From assembly GCA_016704145.1 (NCBI GenBank), contig JADJAS010000001.1, positions 248,001-312,000 on the forward strand: a DNA stretch of 64,000 nt, in the 5' to 3' direction. Made by a program: the position numbers and the translations under genes. The notes below the pieces were generated by a model that saw nothing but the letters and a program-made list of their open reading frames with translations, was not told the origin of the DNA and ran no database searches. Positions 47,057-54,104 of the stretch are shown here, one piece after another. Source of the DNA: Rhodocyclaceae bacterium (GTDB taxonomy: Bacteria > Pseudomonadota > Gammaproteobacteria > Burkholderiales > Rhodocyclaceae). Position 1 is the stretch's first letter, and each line of letters begins with the position of its first letter.

Positions 47057-47305
47057 TCAACCTTGCTTCGGCCAGGCGTCCGGTTCGAAAGCGCGCGGGT
47101 CGAAAGTATCAAAGGCACCGCCCTCGGCCTCCGCACGGGCCGCTTCCAACTCGGCCTTGAGCGCGTAGAACTGTCGTGCACCATCCTTTTCCATCAGCAG
47201 GCGGATGCCGGCACGCACGACTTCGCTGAGATTGGCATAGGCGCCCGATGCAATCTGACCCTGTACATACTCTTGCATCGGGGTGGTCAGGTGGATATTG
47301 GGCAT
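47057..47305 (-). CDS. parD: ParD/CopG-like antitoxin
   Basis: An 82-residue antitoxin. The N-terminal ribbon-helix-helix (NIHLTTPMQEYVQGQIASGA, NLSEVVRAGIRLLMEKD) matches ParD and should bind its own promoter as a dimer. The acidic, Ala/Glu-rich C-terminus (ALKAELEAARAEAEGGAFDT) is the usual disordered toxin-binding tail. The start at 47305 has AGGAGG five bases upstream. It is read in the same direction as the CRISPR array and follows the array terminator. Confidence 0.88.
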   Translation of the reverse strand: MPNIHLTTPMQEYVQGQIASGAYANLSEVVRAGIRLLMEKDGARQFYALKAELEAARAEAEGGAFDTFDPRAFEPDAWPKQG

Positions 47306-47432
47306 GATGGCCTCCTCTCGAATATGTTGGATTATGGCAGATACTGACAGACGCGAGACAGACGTGAGGGCGACGGATTTTTCGGAAAAATGAATTCCGC
47401 CTCGGCGAAATCAACGGCCTGAAAACAAAATG

Positions 47433-47475
47433 GGAAAAAGAAATCCCCGGCAAGCCAAGGCCTAGCGGGGATTTC
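47433..47475 (-). terminator. Rho-independent terminator of the CRISPR array transcript
   Basis: GAAATCCCCG (47440-47449) and CGGGGATTTC (47466-47475) are perfect 10-bp arms around a 16-base loop. On the minus strand the stem is followed by TTTTTCCC, so it terminates leftward transcription coming from the array, 10 bases past the last repeat, before parD. Confidence 0.75.
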
Positions 47476-47485
47476 AGCGACATCA

Positions 47486-47857
47486 GATTGTAGCTATCCG
47501 GGGTGAGAGAGGGAGCTACAACGCGGCCAGCCTCGGCCTGCAACGCATCGATGATTGTAGCTATCCGGGGTGAGAGAGGGAGCTACAACTAGGCGTAGAT
47601 CGACACGGCAAGCATGATCGATTGTAGCTATCCGGGGTGAGAGAGGGAGCTACAACGCGTCGCGCCATCGTGCGGCGGCAGAACTGATTGTAGCTATCCG
47701 GGGTGAGAGAGGGAGCTACAACCCAAATTACATGGGAGATCACTTCAGTTGAGATTGTAGCTATCCGGGGTGAGAGAGGGAGCTACAACAATGGCGGCGT
47801 CCAGGCGGGCGAGCTTCAGGGATTGTAGCTATCCGGGGTGAGAGAGGGAGCTACAAC
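47486..47857 (-). CRISPR. Type II-C CRISPR array: six identical 37-nt repeats, five spacers
   Basis: Repeats lie at 47486-47522, 47553-47589, 47620-47656, 47686-47722, 47753-47789 and 47821-47857, and are identical. On the transcribed (minus) strand each starts GTTGTAGCTCCC and ends GCTACAATC, close to the Neisseria II-C repeat. Spacers are 30, 30, 29, 30 and 31 nt. The strand is set by complementarity to the tracrRNA and by the terminator at the low-coordinate end. TACAAT near each repeat end could act as a -10 box for per-repeat promoters, as described in Neisseria, but the extended TG is missing. No repeat is degenerate. Confidence 0.97.
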
Positions 47858-47895
47858 GTTTTGGAAAGCAGCCACAGGGGCCGCTTTCCAAAACG
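47857..47895. other. Perfect hairpin abutting the leader-side repeat
   Basis: CGTTTTGGAAAGC (47857-47869) and GCTTTCCAAAACG (47883-47895) form a perfect 13-bp stem with a 13-base loop; the first base is the last base of the sixth repeat. It fills half of the 81 bases between the array and the island boundary. It lacks a T-tract in the array direction, so it is not a typical terminator. Confidence 0.7.
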
Positions 47896-47938
47896 TGTCG
47901 CTTCGCGACCGTCTTTAGGAACCACGATCCTTACCGCC

Positions 47939-48008
47939 GCGGCGCCCCGCCACGCCTGACTTTCGCGGACGACTACCAGGCTTCGAGGAATTCGCGCCAG
48001 TGCGGCGC
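47939..48008. repeat. Right direct repeat of the CRISPR-Cas island (3' end of the exonuclease gene)
   Basis: Partner of 41642-41711: 70 bases with two mismatches. It covers the last 36 coding bases of the exonuclease gene and 34 bases past its stop. As this copy is joined to an intact gene it is the likely ancestral site. Confidence 0.85.
47941..47963 (+). repeat. Dispersed 23-bp motif, site 11 of 13
   Basis: Within the right direct repeat, ten bases beyond the exonuclease stop. It has GGCG, cccc, GCC, acgc, CTGACTTT, CG. Confidence 0.75.
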
Positions 48009-48755
48009 GTCGATGGCGGCGAGCTGCGCGCGTACGAACGCCTCTTCACTATTGCGCCCGTCGGCGGTCATGGCGCCGCGCATCTGCTGGAAGCGCAGGT
48101 AGACGAGGTAGGTATTGACGACATCGGTCTCGCAGTAGTCGCGGATGTTGTCGATCTTGCCGGCCAGCCACGCGCCCCAGACGGCGGAACCGTCCATGCC
48201 CAGCTTGCCTGGCAGGCCCATGAGCTTGGCCAGGTCGTCGAGCGGCGCGTTGGCGCGCGGCTGGTACATGGCCAGCAGGTCCATGAGGTCGAGGTGGCGC
48301 TGGTGGTAGCGGCTGATGTAGTTGTTCCACTTGAAGTCGCGGCTGTCGCGGTAGTCGCCTTCGCCCATGTCCCAATAGCGCGGTGCCGCCACGCCATGGA
48401 TGAGGCCGCGGTAGTGCAGCACGGGCAGGTCGAAGCCACCGCCGTTCCACGACACCAGCTGCGGCGTGTATTTCTCGATGCCGGTGAAGAAGCGCTGGAT
48501 GATCTCGCCTTCGTTCAGCTTCGGCTCGGCGAGCGACCAGACCTTGAAGCCTTCGTCGCTGCGCAGCACGCAGGAAATGACGGCGATGCGCTGCAGGTGA
48601 TGCGGCAGGAAGTCGCTGCCGTTCCGGGCCCGCTGCTTCTGGAACGCATGTTCGGCGACCTCGGCGTCGGACAGCGCCGCCGGCAGCTCGTGCAGGCGGC
48701 GCAGCCCGGCCACGTCGGGAATGGTCTCGATGTCGAAGACGAGCACAGGTGTCAC
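47973..48755 (-). CDS. PolB-like 3'-5' exonuclease
   Basis: A 260-residue lone exonuclease of the DnaQ/PolB-like superfamily. VLVFDIETIPDVAGLRRL holds the Asp/Glu pair of Exo I, VSWNGGGFDLPVL the Exo II Asp, and IRDYCETDVVNTYLVYLRF the Exo III Y-x-x-x-D motif, so it is of the DEDDy class. The start is taken as GTG at 48755 (MTPVLVFDIETIP), seven bases after the YdbL stop; an extended frame to 49004 runs antisense-like through ydbL in another frame and is not used. Its 3' end is the site next to which the CRISPR-Cas island sits. Confidence 0.88.
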   Translation of the reverse strand: MTPVLVFDIETIPDVAGLRRLHELPAALSDAEVAEHAFQKQRARNGSDFLPHHLQRIAVISCVLRSDEGFKVWSLAEPKLNEGEIIQRFFTGIEKYTPQLVSWNGGGFDLPVLHYRGLIHGVAAPRYWDMGEGDYRDSRDFKWNNYISRYHQRHLDLMDLLAMYQPRANAPLDDLAKLMGLPGKLGMDGSAVWGAWLAGKIDNIRDYCETDVVNTYLVYLRFQQMRGAMTADGRNSEEAFVRAQLAAIDAPHWREFLEAW

Positions 48756-48762
48756 GGCGATG

Positions 48763-49176
48763 TCACTGCTTCTGCCGCCAGATGCCCGTGGCATTCTCCA
48801 CCCACCAGCCGGCGGGCGCGCGCTCGACCCAGCGCTGGGCGAAGGTGGCGCGGATGTCGGCTTCCCACGCGAGATTGCCGTTGGCGCGGGCGATTTCGCG
48901 GTAGAGGCCGGTGCGGTCGGCGTTCTCGCCGGCGAGCAGCGTGGTGACGGCCTGGCGCTGGGCCAGCGGGACGGCGCCCGGTTCGCGCAGCACGACGCCG
49001 CCATCCCGGGTCAAGCCGACGGCGCCGGACTGGTACCAGAGCAACAATTGCGCGTGGCGCTGGGCCATGGCGGCCTTGAACTGGGCGATGGCCGGCGTGT
49101 CGATGTCGAGGTTGCCCTGGGCGAGCGCGGCGCCGGCGAGTGCCCAGGCCAGCAGGATGACGAACAGGCGGATCAT
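48763..49176 (-). CDS. ydbL: YdbL family (DUF1318) periplasmic protein
   Basis: A 137-residue protein with a cleavable signal peptide (MIRLFVILLAWALAGAALAQG) and the DUF1318 domain (NADRTGLYREIARANG; WVENATGIWRQK at the C-terminus). In E. coli YdbL assists the YdbH-YnbE intermembrane bridge. The start at 49176 has AAGGAGAAG upstream and overlaps the ynbE stop by four bases. Confidence 0.88.
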   Translation of the reverse strand: MIRLFVILLAWALAGAALAQGNLDIDTPAIAQFKAAMAQRHAQLLLWYQSGAVGLTRDGGVVLREPGAVPLAQRQAVTTLLAGENADRTGLYREIARANGNLAWEADIRATFAQRWVERAPAGWWVENATGIWRQKQ

Positions 49177-49382
49177 GGGGTCTTCTCCTTGGCGGGGTCC
49201 GCGGCCGGGGCGCCCGGGCCGCCCGGCCGCGGCGGCTTCATCTGCCAGACTTCGTCGATGATGGCGTCGGCGGCTTTTTCGGCGGCAGCGGCCGGAAAAT
49301 AGATGTTGATGGTGACGCAACCGGCGATGGCCACGGCCAGGGCGGCCAACAGGACGCGAGAGGGAATTCGGAATGGGCTCAT
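49173..49382 (-). CDS. ynbE: YnbE family outer-membrane lipoprotein
   Basis: A 69-residue lipoprotein. LLAALAVAIAGC is the lipobox with the acylated Cys22, followed by VTINIYFPAAAAEKAADAIIDEVW, the YnbE core, which in E. coli extends the beta-sheet of YdbH at the outer membrane. The proline-rich tail is longer than usual. It overlaps both neighbours by four bases, giving a tightly coupled ydbH-ynbE-ydbL set. Confidence 0.85.
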   Translation of the reverse strand: MSPFRIPSRVLLAALAVAIAGCVTINIYFPAAAAEKAADAIIDEVWQMKPPRPGGPGAPAADPAKEKTP

Positions 49383-51307
49383 TCGATCACCGCCTTCGAT
49401 TTGCCGGCGATCACGGCGCGCAGGCGGGATACCAGCAGGTTCCAGTCGATGCGGCGATTGTAGCCGATGACTTCCACCCTCGGCAGGCCGCTGCCCGCGA
49501 CGATGATCTGGCCCTCGCCGGCGGGGGCGAGGCCGGTGAACGCGCAGACCTGGCCGCGCAGCGAACATTCGAAACCGATCCGTTCGTAATCGAAGGTGTT
49601 GAAGAAGCGCGCGGGACTCAGGCTCACCGCCGCCGCGCCGGCGGCGCCGCCCAGCGCCGAGATATCCTGAAGCGCACCCCGGCTGATGGCGCGCCGGTAG
49701 TCGCCGGGGCTGCTGCGCACGCGGGCGTCGAAGCGCACCGGCTGCCAGCCGATCAGTTCCAGCCCGGCGATATCGATATCGAGTCGGCCGAGGATGCTGC
49801 CGAAGGAAAAAGTCTGCGTGATGCGGCCGAGATCGAGTTCGCGCGCGGCGACATCGGCGGTGAAGCAGCGCGTCGACTTCAACGGGTCGAGCACTTGCAG
49901 ACCGGTGGCGACGATGCGGCCGTCGAAGGCCTCGATCACCAGATCGCCGTCGAGCGCGAGGCGATTGGCGGCGTAGGTCGCCCGGGGAATGCGCGCGGTC
50001 AGGCCGCCCGCCATGTTCGGCAGCTTGAGCGCCGCCGTCAGCTTGGGCAGCGACACCGATTCGATGCCGCCGGCAAAGCTGCCACGCCAGCCGTCGTCGT
50101 GGCGGGTCGCCACCAGTTCATCGACATGCAGGCGGCCGTCGAGCATGGGCAGTTGCAGCCGGTCGAGGCGCGCCTCCCCGTCGGCCAGCCGCACGGGGAT
50201 GCGAAAACCGCCGAGCGGCACGTCGCCCAGCCGCGCCGACGCTACCGAAAACTCGGCTTCGCTGACGACGCCCCGCTCCCAGGGAATGCGCGCATTCATG
50301 CCGGCGAATTCGAGATAGTCGGTACCGTCGACCAGGCGGGCATCGTCCAGGCCGGCGTAGAAGGAGCGCCATGCGCCGCGCGACCAGGTGCCGGCGAAGC
50401 GGACCTTGCCGCTGGCCCGGACTTTCGGCACCGCCGACTGGTCGAGCCAGGGCTGCACCCATTCGGCGAAGGCCGTGCCGAGATCGAGCGGCTCGGTGAC
50501 GAAGCCGAACGATTCCATGCCGGCGGCAACGCGGTCCCAGCGTCCGCTGGCGTCGATGTTGCCGATGCCGTCGATGGCCACGCGCGCCAGCGCCACGTCG
50601 AGCACTTTCTTGTCGAGCAGGCCCTCGGCCTCGATCGCGACGCCGGCCTTGCGGTACCAGGGCGCGACATACATTTCGCCGGCCGGCCAGTCCAGCCGCG
50701 CCCGCCAGCGCCAGCCGCCGGCAACGAGGCGCGCGGTGGCCTCGAGACCAAGGTCGACGCCCTCGCCGGCGATGTCGCCGGCGGCGCTGCCGAACCTGGC
50801 CTGGCGCACGGTCAGGTCGAGCCGGGCCTCGTCGCGGTCCGCCGTCAGCTTGAGATCGAAGCGGCCTTCCGGCCGCCAGCCGCGCAGGCGCTTGATCAGC
50901 GGCGACAGCGCCACCACCTCGGCACCCTCGATGGCGAGGTTCGTCGCGCCGTCGGCGAAGCGATACGAAAAGGAAAAGGGCAGCGCCGGTCGTTCGCGGC
51001 CTCGCGCATCCTCGCGCCGGATCTGGCCGCGCGGACAGTCCAGCCGCCGCAGGTCGAGCACGAAATCGGCGCAATGCAAGTTCAGCCGGCGATATTCGAT
51101 GCCCGCGACCCGCAGCCGGTCGAGCTGGATGTCGGCCTGGCCGCGCCGCCGCGTCGACAGCGAGACACGCAGGCCATCGACCTCGAAGGAAGGGTGGCGG
51201 ATGCTGTCCAGCGTCAGCGCCGCCCCGGCCTGGGTGGGCGGCGCCGAGCACAGCGCAGCGAACAGGCTAAGCGGGAAAAACGCCCGTCGACAGATAGCGG
51301 TCGCCAC
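49379..51307 (-). CDS. ydbH: YdbH family intermembrane phospholipid transport protein (AsmA-like)
   Basis: A 642-residue protein with an N-terminal signal/anchor (RRAFFPLSLFAALCSAPPTQAGA) and a long beta-rich body typical of bridge-like AsmA proteins (YhdP, TamB, YdbH), which carry phospholipid between membranes. The C-terminal part FEGS-like region FNTFDYERIGFECSLRGQVCAFTGL and GLPRVEVIGYNRRIDW matches the YdbH dicarboxylate-transport-annotated domain. It is shorter than the E. coli protein (about 880). The start at 51307 lies 41 bases inside the 3' end of cysM; no later start would keep the signal peptide. Confidence 0.82.
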   Translation of the reverse strand: MATAICRRAFFPLSLFAALCSAPPTQAGAALTLDSIRHPSFEVDGLRVSLSTRRRGQADIQLDRLRVAGIEYRRLNLHCADFVLDLRRLDCPRGQIRREDARGRERPALPFSFSYRFADGATNLAIEGAEVVALSPLIKRLRGWRPEGRFDLKLTADRDEARLDLTVRQARFGSAAGDIAGEGVDLGLEATARLVAGGWRWRARLDWPAGEMYVAPWYRKAGVAIEAEGLLDKKVLDVALARVAIDGIGNIDASGRWDRVAAGMESFGFVTEPLDLGTAFAEWVQPWLDQSAVPKVRASGKVRFAGTWSRGAWRSFYAGLDDARLVDGTDYLEFAGMNARIPWERGVVSEAEFSVASARLGDVPLGGFRIPVRLADGEARLDRLQLPMLDGRLHVDELVATRHDDGWRGSFAGGIESVSLPKLTAALKLPNMAGGLTARIPRATYAANRLALDGDLVIEAFDGRIVATGLQVLDPLKSTRCFTADVAARELDLGRITQTFSFGSILGRLDIDIAGLELIGWQPVRFDARVRSSPGDYRRAISRGALQDISALGGAAGAAAVSLSPARFFNTFDYERIGFECSLRGQVCAFTGLAPAGEGQIIVAGSGLPRVEVIGYNRRIDWNLLVSRLRAVIAGKSKAVIE

Positions 51308-52169
51308 GGTCGCAGACGATGGTCACGATGACGGCGTTGTCGACCTCGGCGGCGATGCGCAGGGCCACGTGCAGGGCGCCGCCCGAGGAGATGCCGGCGA
51401 AGATGCCCTCCTCGCGCGCCAGCCGCCGCGTCATGGTCTCGGCATCGGCCTGGCTGACGTATTCGAGCCGGTCCACGCGCGAGAAGTCGCAAATCTTCGG
51501 CAGGTACTCGGGCGGCCACTTGCGGATGCCGGGAATCTGCGAGCCCTCCGCCGGCTGGCAGCCGATGATTTGCACCGCCGGGTTCTTTTCCTTGAGGAAG
51601 CGCGAACAGCCCATGATGGTGCCGGTGGTGCCCATGCTCGAGACAAAGTGGGTGACGCGGCCCTCGGTGTCGCGCCAGATCTCCGGTGCGGTGCCTTCGT
51701 AATGCGCTTGCGGATTGTCGGGATTGGCGAACTGGTCGAGCATGACGCCGCGCCCTTCCGCGACCAGCCGTTCGGCCATGTCGCGCGCGCCTTCCATGCT
51801 CGCGGCCTTCGGCGTCAGGATCAGTTCGGCGCCGAAGGCGCGCATGGTCTGCCGGCGCTCGAGCGACTGGTTCTCCGGCATCACCAGCACCATTTTGTAG
51901 CCGCGCATGGCCGCCGCCATGGCCAGGGCAATGCCGGTGTTGCCGGAGGTGGCCTCGATCAGCGTGTCGCCGGGACTGACTTTGCCGCGTTCCTCGGCGC
52001 GCATGATCATCGACAGCGCCGGGCGGTCCTTCACCGAGCCGGCCGGATTGTTGCCTTCCAGCTTGGCCAGGATGACGTTGTTGCGCCGGTCGCCGTCGGC
52101 GCCGGGGATACGCTTGAGTCGGACCAGCGGTGTATTGCCGACGCAGTCGTCGAGTGTCTTGTAGTTCAT
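51267..52169 (-). CDS. cysM: Cysteine synthase B (O-acetylserine/O-phosphoserine-type)
   Basis: A 300-residue PLP enzyme making cysteine from O-acetylserine and sulfide or thiosulfate. CVGNTPLVRLKR, EGNNPAGSVKDRP (PLP Lys47), ATSGNTGIALA, SMGTTGTIMG (phosphate loop) and GISSGGALHVAL mark the family; the CysM-specific KDRPALSMI and length of 300 distinguish it from CysK. The start MNYKTLDDCVGNTP at 52169 is the family N-terminus, eight bases after the hldD stop. It contains a copy of the dispersed motif. Confidence 0.94.
   Translation of the reverse strand: MNYKTLDDCVGNTPLVRLKRIPGADGDRRNNVILAKLEGNNPAGSVKDRPALSMIMRAEERGKVSPGDTLIEATSGNTGIALAMAAAMRGYKMVLVMPENQSLERRQTMRAFGAELILTPKAASMEGARDMAERLVAEGRGVMLDQFANPDNPQAHYEGTAPEIWRDTEGRVTHFVSSMGTTGTIMGCSRFLKEKNPAVQIIGCQPAEGSQIPGIRKWPPEYLPKICDFSRVDRLEYVSQADAETMTRRLAREEGIFAGISSGGALHVALRIAAEVDNAVIVTIVCDRGDRYLSTGVFPA
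51961..51983 (+). repeat. Dispersed 23-bp motif, site 12 of 13
   Basis: Inside cysM, opposite to its coding strand, where it encodes GKVSPGDTL. It has AGCG (the only copy not starting G), tgtc, GCC, ggga, CTGACTTT. Confidence 0.6.
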
Positions 52170-52176
52170 GGTCTCG

Positions 52177-53166
52177 TCACTTCGCCAAATGCCGGACATA
52201 TTTCGCCACGCCCTGCTCGACGGTGGCGAATTCGTCCCGATAACCGGCGGCGCGCAACTTGCCGACGTCGGCCTGGGTGAAACTCTGGTACTTGCCCCTG
52301 AGCGCCTCGGGAAACTCGATGTACTCGACGATGCCCTGCGCAACCATGTCCCGCAGCGATAACGGCGGCTGGCTGTCCAGCGCGCGGCAGGCGTTGACGG
52401 TGGCGACGGCCACGTCGTTGAACGGCTGTGCCCGCCCGGTGCCGAGATTGAAGATACCCGACTTGTCCGGATTGTCGAGGAAGAACATGTTCACCTTGAC
52501 CACGTCCTCGGCGTAGACGAAGTCACGGCTCTGCTCGCCGTTGCCATGGCCGTCGCAGCCCTCGAACAGCTTGACCTTGCCGGTTTCGCGGTACTGGTGA
52601 AAGTGGTGGAAAGCCACCGAGGCCATGCGCCCCTTGTGCTGCTCGCGCGGGCCGTAGACGTTGAAATAGCGGAAGCCGACGACCTGCGAACTGGCGTCGG
52701 CCATGTGCTTGCGCACGATCTGGTCGAACAGGAACTTCGAGTAGCCATAGACATTCAACGGCCCCTCATACTCGCGCGCCTCCTGGAAAACGCGGCCGCC
52801 GCCGTACACCGAAGCGCTCGAGGCGTAGAGATAGGGCACTTCCTGGTCGAGGCAGAAGTCGAGCAGGCTGGACGAATAGCGGTAGTTGTTGGCCATCATG
52901 TAACGGCCGTCGGTTTCCATGGTGTCGGAACATGCGCCTTCATGGAAGATGGCGTCGACGGCGCCGTCGAACTGGCCGGCCTCGACGAGATCGAGGAATT
53001 CCTCCTTGTCGAGATAGTCGGCGATCTCGCAGTCGGTCAGGTTGCGAAACTTGTCGGCCTTCTTGAGGTTATCGACGGCGATGACTTCCGTGACGCCGCG
53101 CTCGTTGAGCGCCTTGACGATGTTGGCGCCTATGAAGCCGCAGGCGCCGGTGACGATGGTGTACAT
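52177..53166 (-). CDS. hldD: ADP-L-glycero-D-manno-heptose 6-epimerase
   Basis: A 329-residue SDR-type epimerase for the heptose of LPS inner core. YTIVTGACGFIGANIVKALN is the NADP-binding Rossmann motif, ASSASVYGGG and VYGYSKFLFD carry the catalytic Ser/Tyr-x-x-x-Lys, and FRYFNVYGPREQHKGRMASV is the HldD signature. The start at 53166 is one base from the stop of the kinase gene upstream, so hldA and hldD are coupled. Confidence 0.96.
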   Translation of the reverse strand: MYTIVTGACGFIGANIVKALNERGVTEVIAVDNLKKADKFRNLTDCEIADYLDKEEFLDLVEAGQFDGAVDAIFHEGACSDTMETDGRYMMANNYRYSSSLLDFCLDQEVPYLYASSASVYGGGRVFQEAREYEGPLNVYGYSKFLFDQIVRKHMADASSQVVGFRYFNVYGPREQHKGRMASVAFHHFHQYRETGKVKLFEGCDGHGNGEQSRDFVYAEDVVKVNMFFLDNPDKSGIFNLGTGRAQPFNDVAVATVNACRALDSQPPLSLRDMVAQGIVEYIEFPEALRGKYQSFTQADVGKLRAAGYRDEFATVEQGVAKYVRHLAK

Positions 53167-53167
53167 A

Positions 53168-54094
53168 TCAGCTCGCAGTCAGTTCTTGCAGGGTGCATAC
53201 GGCGGTGCCGAGCTTGCCGACCACCACGCCCGCCGCGCGGTTGGCCAGCCTCATGGCATCCGCCAGATTGGCGCCGGCGGCCATCATGACCGCCTGGGTG
53301 GCGATGACGGTGTCACCGGCGCCGCTGACATCATAGACCTCCCGGGCCAGCGCCGGCTCGTGGCTGACCTGGTCGGCCGTGAACAGGCTCATGCCCTCCT
53401 CGGAGCGCGTCAGCAGCAAGGCACCGATGCCCAGTTCCTGGCGCAAGCTTGCCGCGCGCCGGCGCAAGTCGTCCTCGTCGCGCCAGCGGCCCACCACCTG
53501 CCGTAGTTCGGCGCGGTTGGGCGTGATGACGCTGACGCCGGCGTAGCGCGCGTAGTCCTCGCCCTTGGGATCGACCAGCACCGGCTTGCCGGCGGCACGG
53601 GCCAGCCGGATCATTTCGCCGATGTGGGTCAACCCGCCCTTGCCATAGTCGGAAAGAATGACGACATCGCATGCATCCAGCCGCTGCTGGTATTCGACGA
53701 GCTTCGCTTGCAGCACTTCATGGGCCGGCGCGTTCTCGAAATCGATGCGCAGCAGTTGCTGCTGCCGGCCGATGACCCGCAATTTCACGGTCGTATCGAG
53801 CTGCGGGTCCTCGTGCAGGCTGGCGTCGATGTTGGAGGCCGCGAGCAAGCGTTCCAGCACCCGGCCCGCCTCGTCGACGCCCACCACCGACAGCAAGGCC
53901 ACGCGCGCGCCGAGAGCCGCGCAGTTGCGCGCGACGTTGGCGGCGCCGCCCGGCCGCTCTTCGACCCGCTCGACTTTCACCACCGGCACCGGCGCCTCGG
54001 GCGAGATGCGCGACACGTCGCCGAACCAGTAGCGGTCGAGCATGACATCACCCACCACCAGGATGCGGGCCTTCGAGGTATCCGGAACGATCAT
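53168..54094 (-). CDS. hldA: D-glycero-beta-D-manno-heptose-7-phosphate kinase (HldA/RfaE domain I)
   Basis: A 308-residue PfkB-family sugar kinase. VGDVMLDRYWFGDVSRISPEAPVPV and RPGGAANVARN are the substrate blocks, and YDVSGAGDTVIAT holds the catalytic Asp of the anion hole. Only the kinase domain is present; the adenylyltransferase domain found in bifunctional HldE is absent, so HldC must be elsewhere. The gene follows lapB by ten bases and precedes hldD. Confidence 0.94.
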   Translation of the reverse strand: MIVPDTSKARILVVGDVMLDRYWFGDVSRISPEAPVPVVKVERVEERPGGAANVARNCAALGARVALLSVVGVDEAGRVLERLLAASNIDASLHEDPQLDTTVKLRVIGRQQQLLRIDFENAPAHEVLQAKLVEYQQRLDACDVVILSDYGKGGLTHIGEMIRLARAAGKPVLVDPKGEDYARYAGVSVITPNRAELRQVVGRWRDEDDLRRRAASLRQELGIGALLLTRSEEGMSLFTADQVSHEPALAREVYDVSGAGDTVIATQAVMMAAGANLADAMRLANRAAGVVVGKLGTAVCTLQELTAS

Positions 54095-54104
54095 GGTCTG
54101 AAGG

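Noticed and set aside
47440..47475. Perfect inverted repeat considered as a mobile-element end
   Set aside because: A T-tract follows it on the array strand and it sits just past the last repeat, so a terminator explains it better; no transposase is near.
47561..47743. A frame encoding a repeated VVAPSLTPDSYN peptide
   Set aside because: It is a translation of the CRISPR repeats, not a protein.
47523..47820. Spacer targets, including self-targets in the window
   Set aside because: I saw no obvious match by eye, but a proper search of phage, plasmid and host sequences could not be run, so no target is claimed.
41712..47938. Search for an integrase or transposase inside the CRISPR-Cas island
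   Set aside because: Only cas9, cas1, cas2 and parDE are present; the insertion route stays unexplained.
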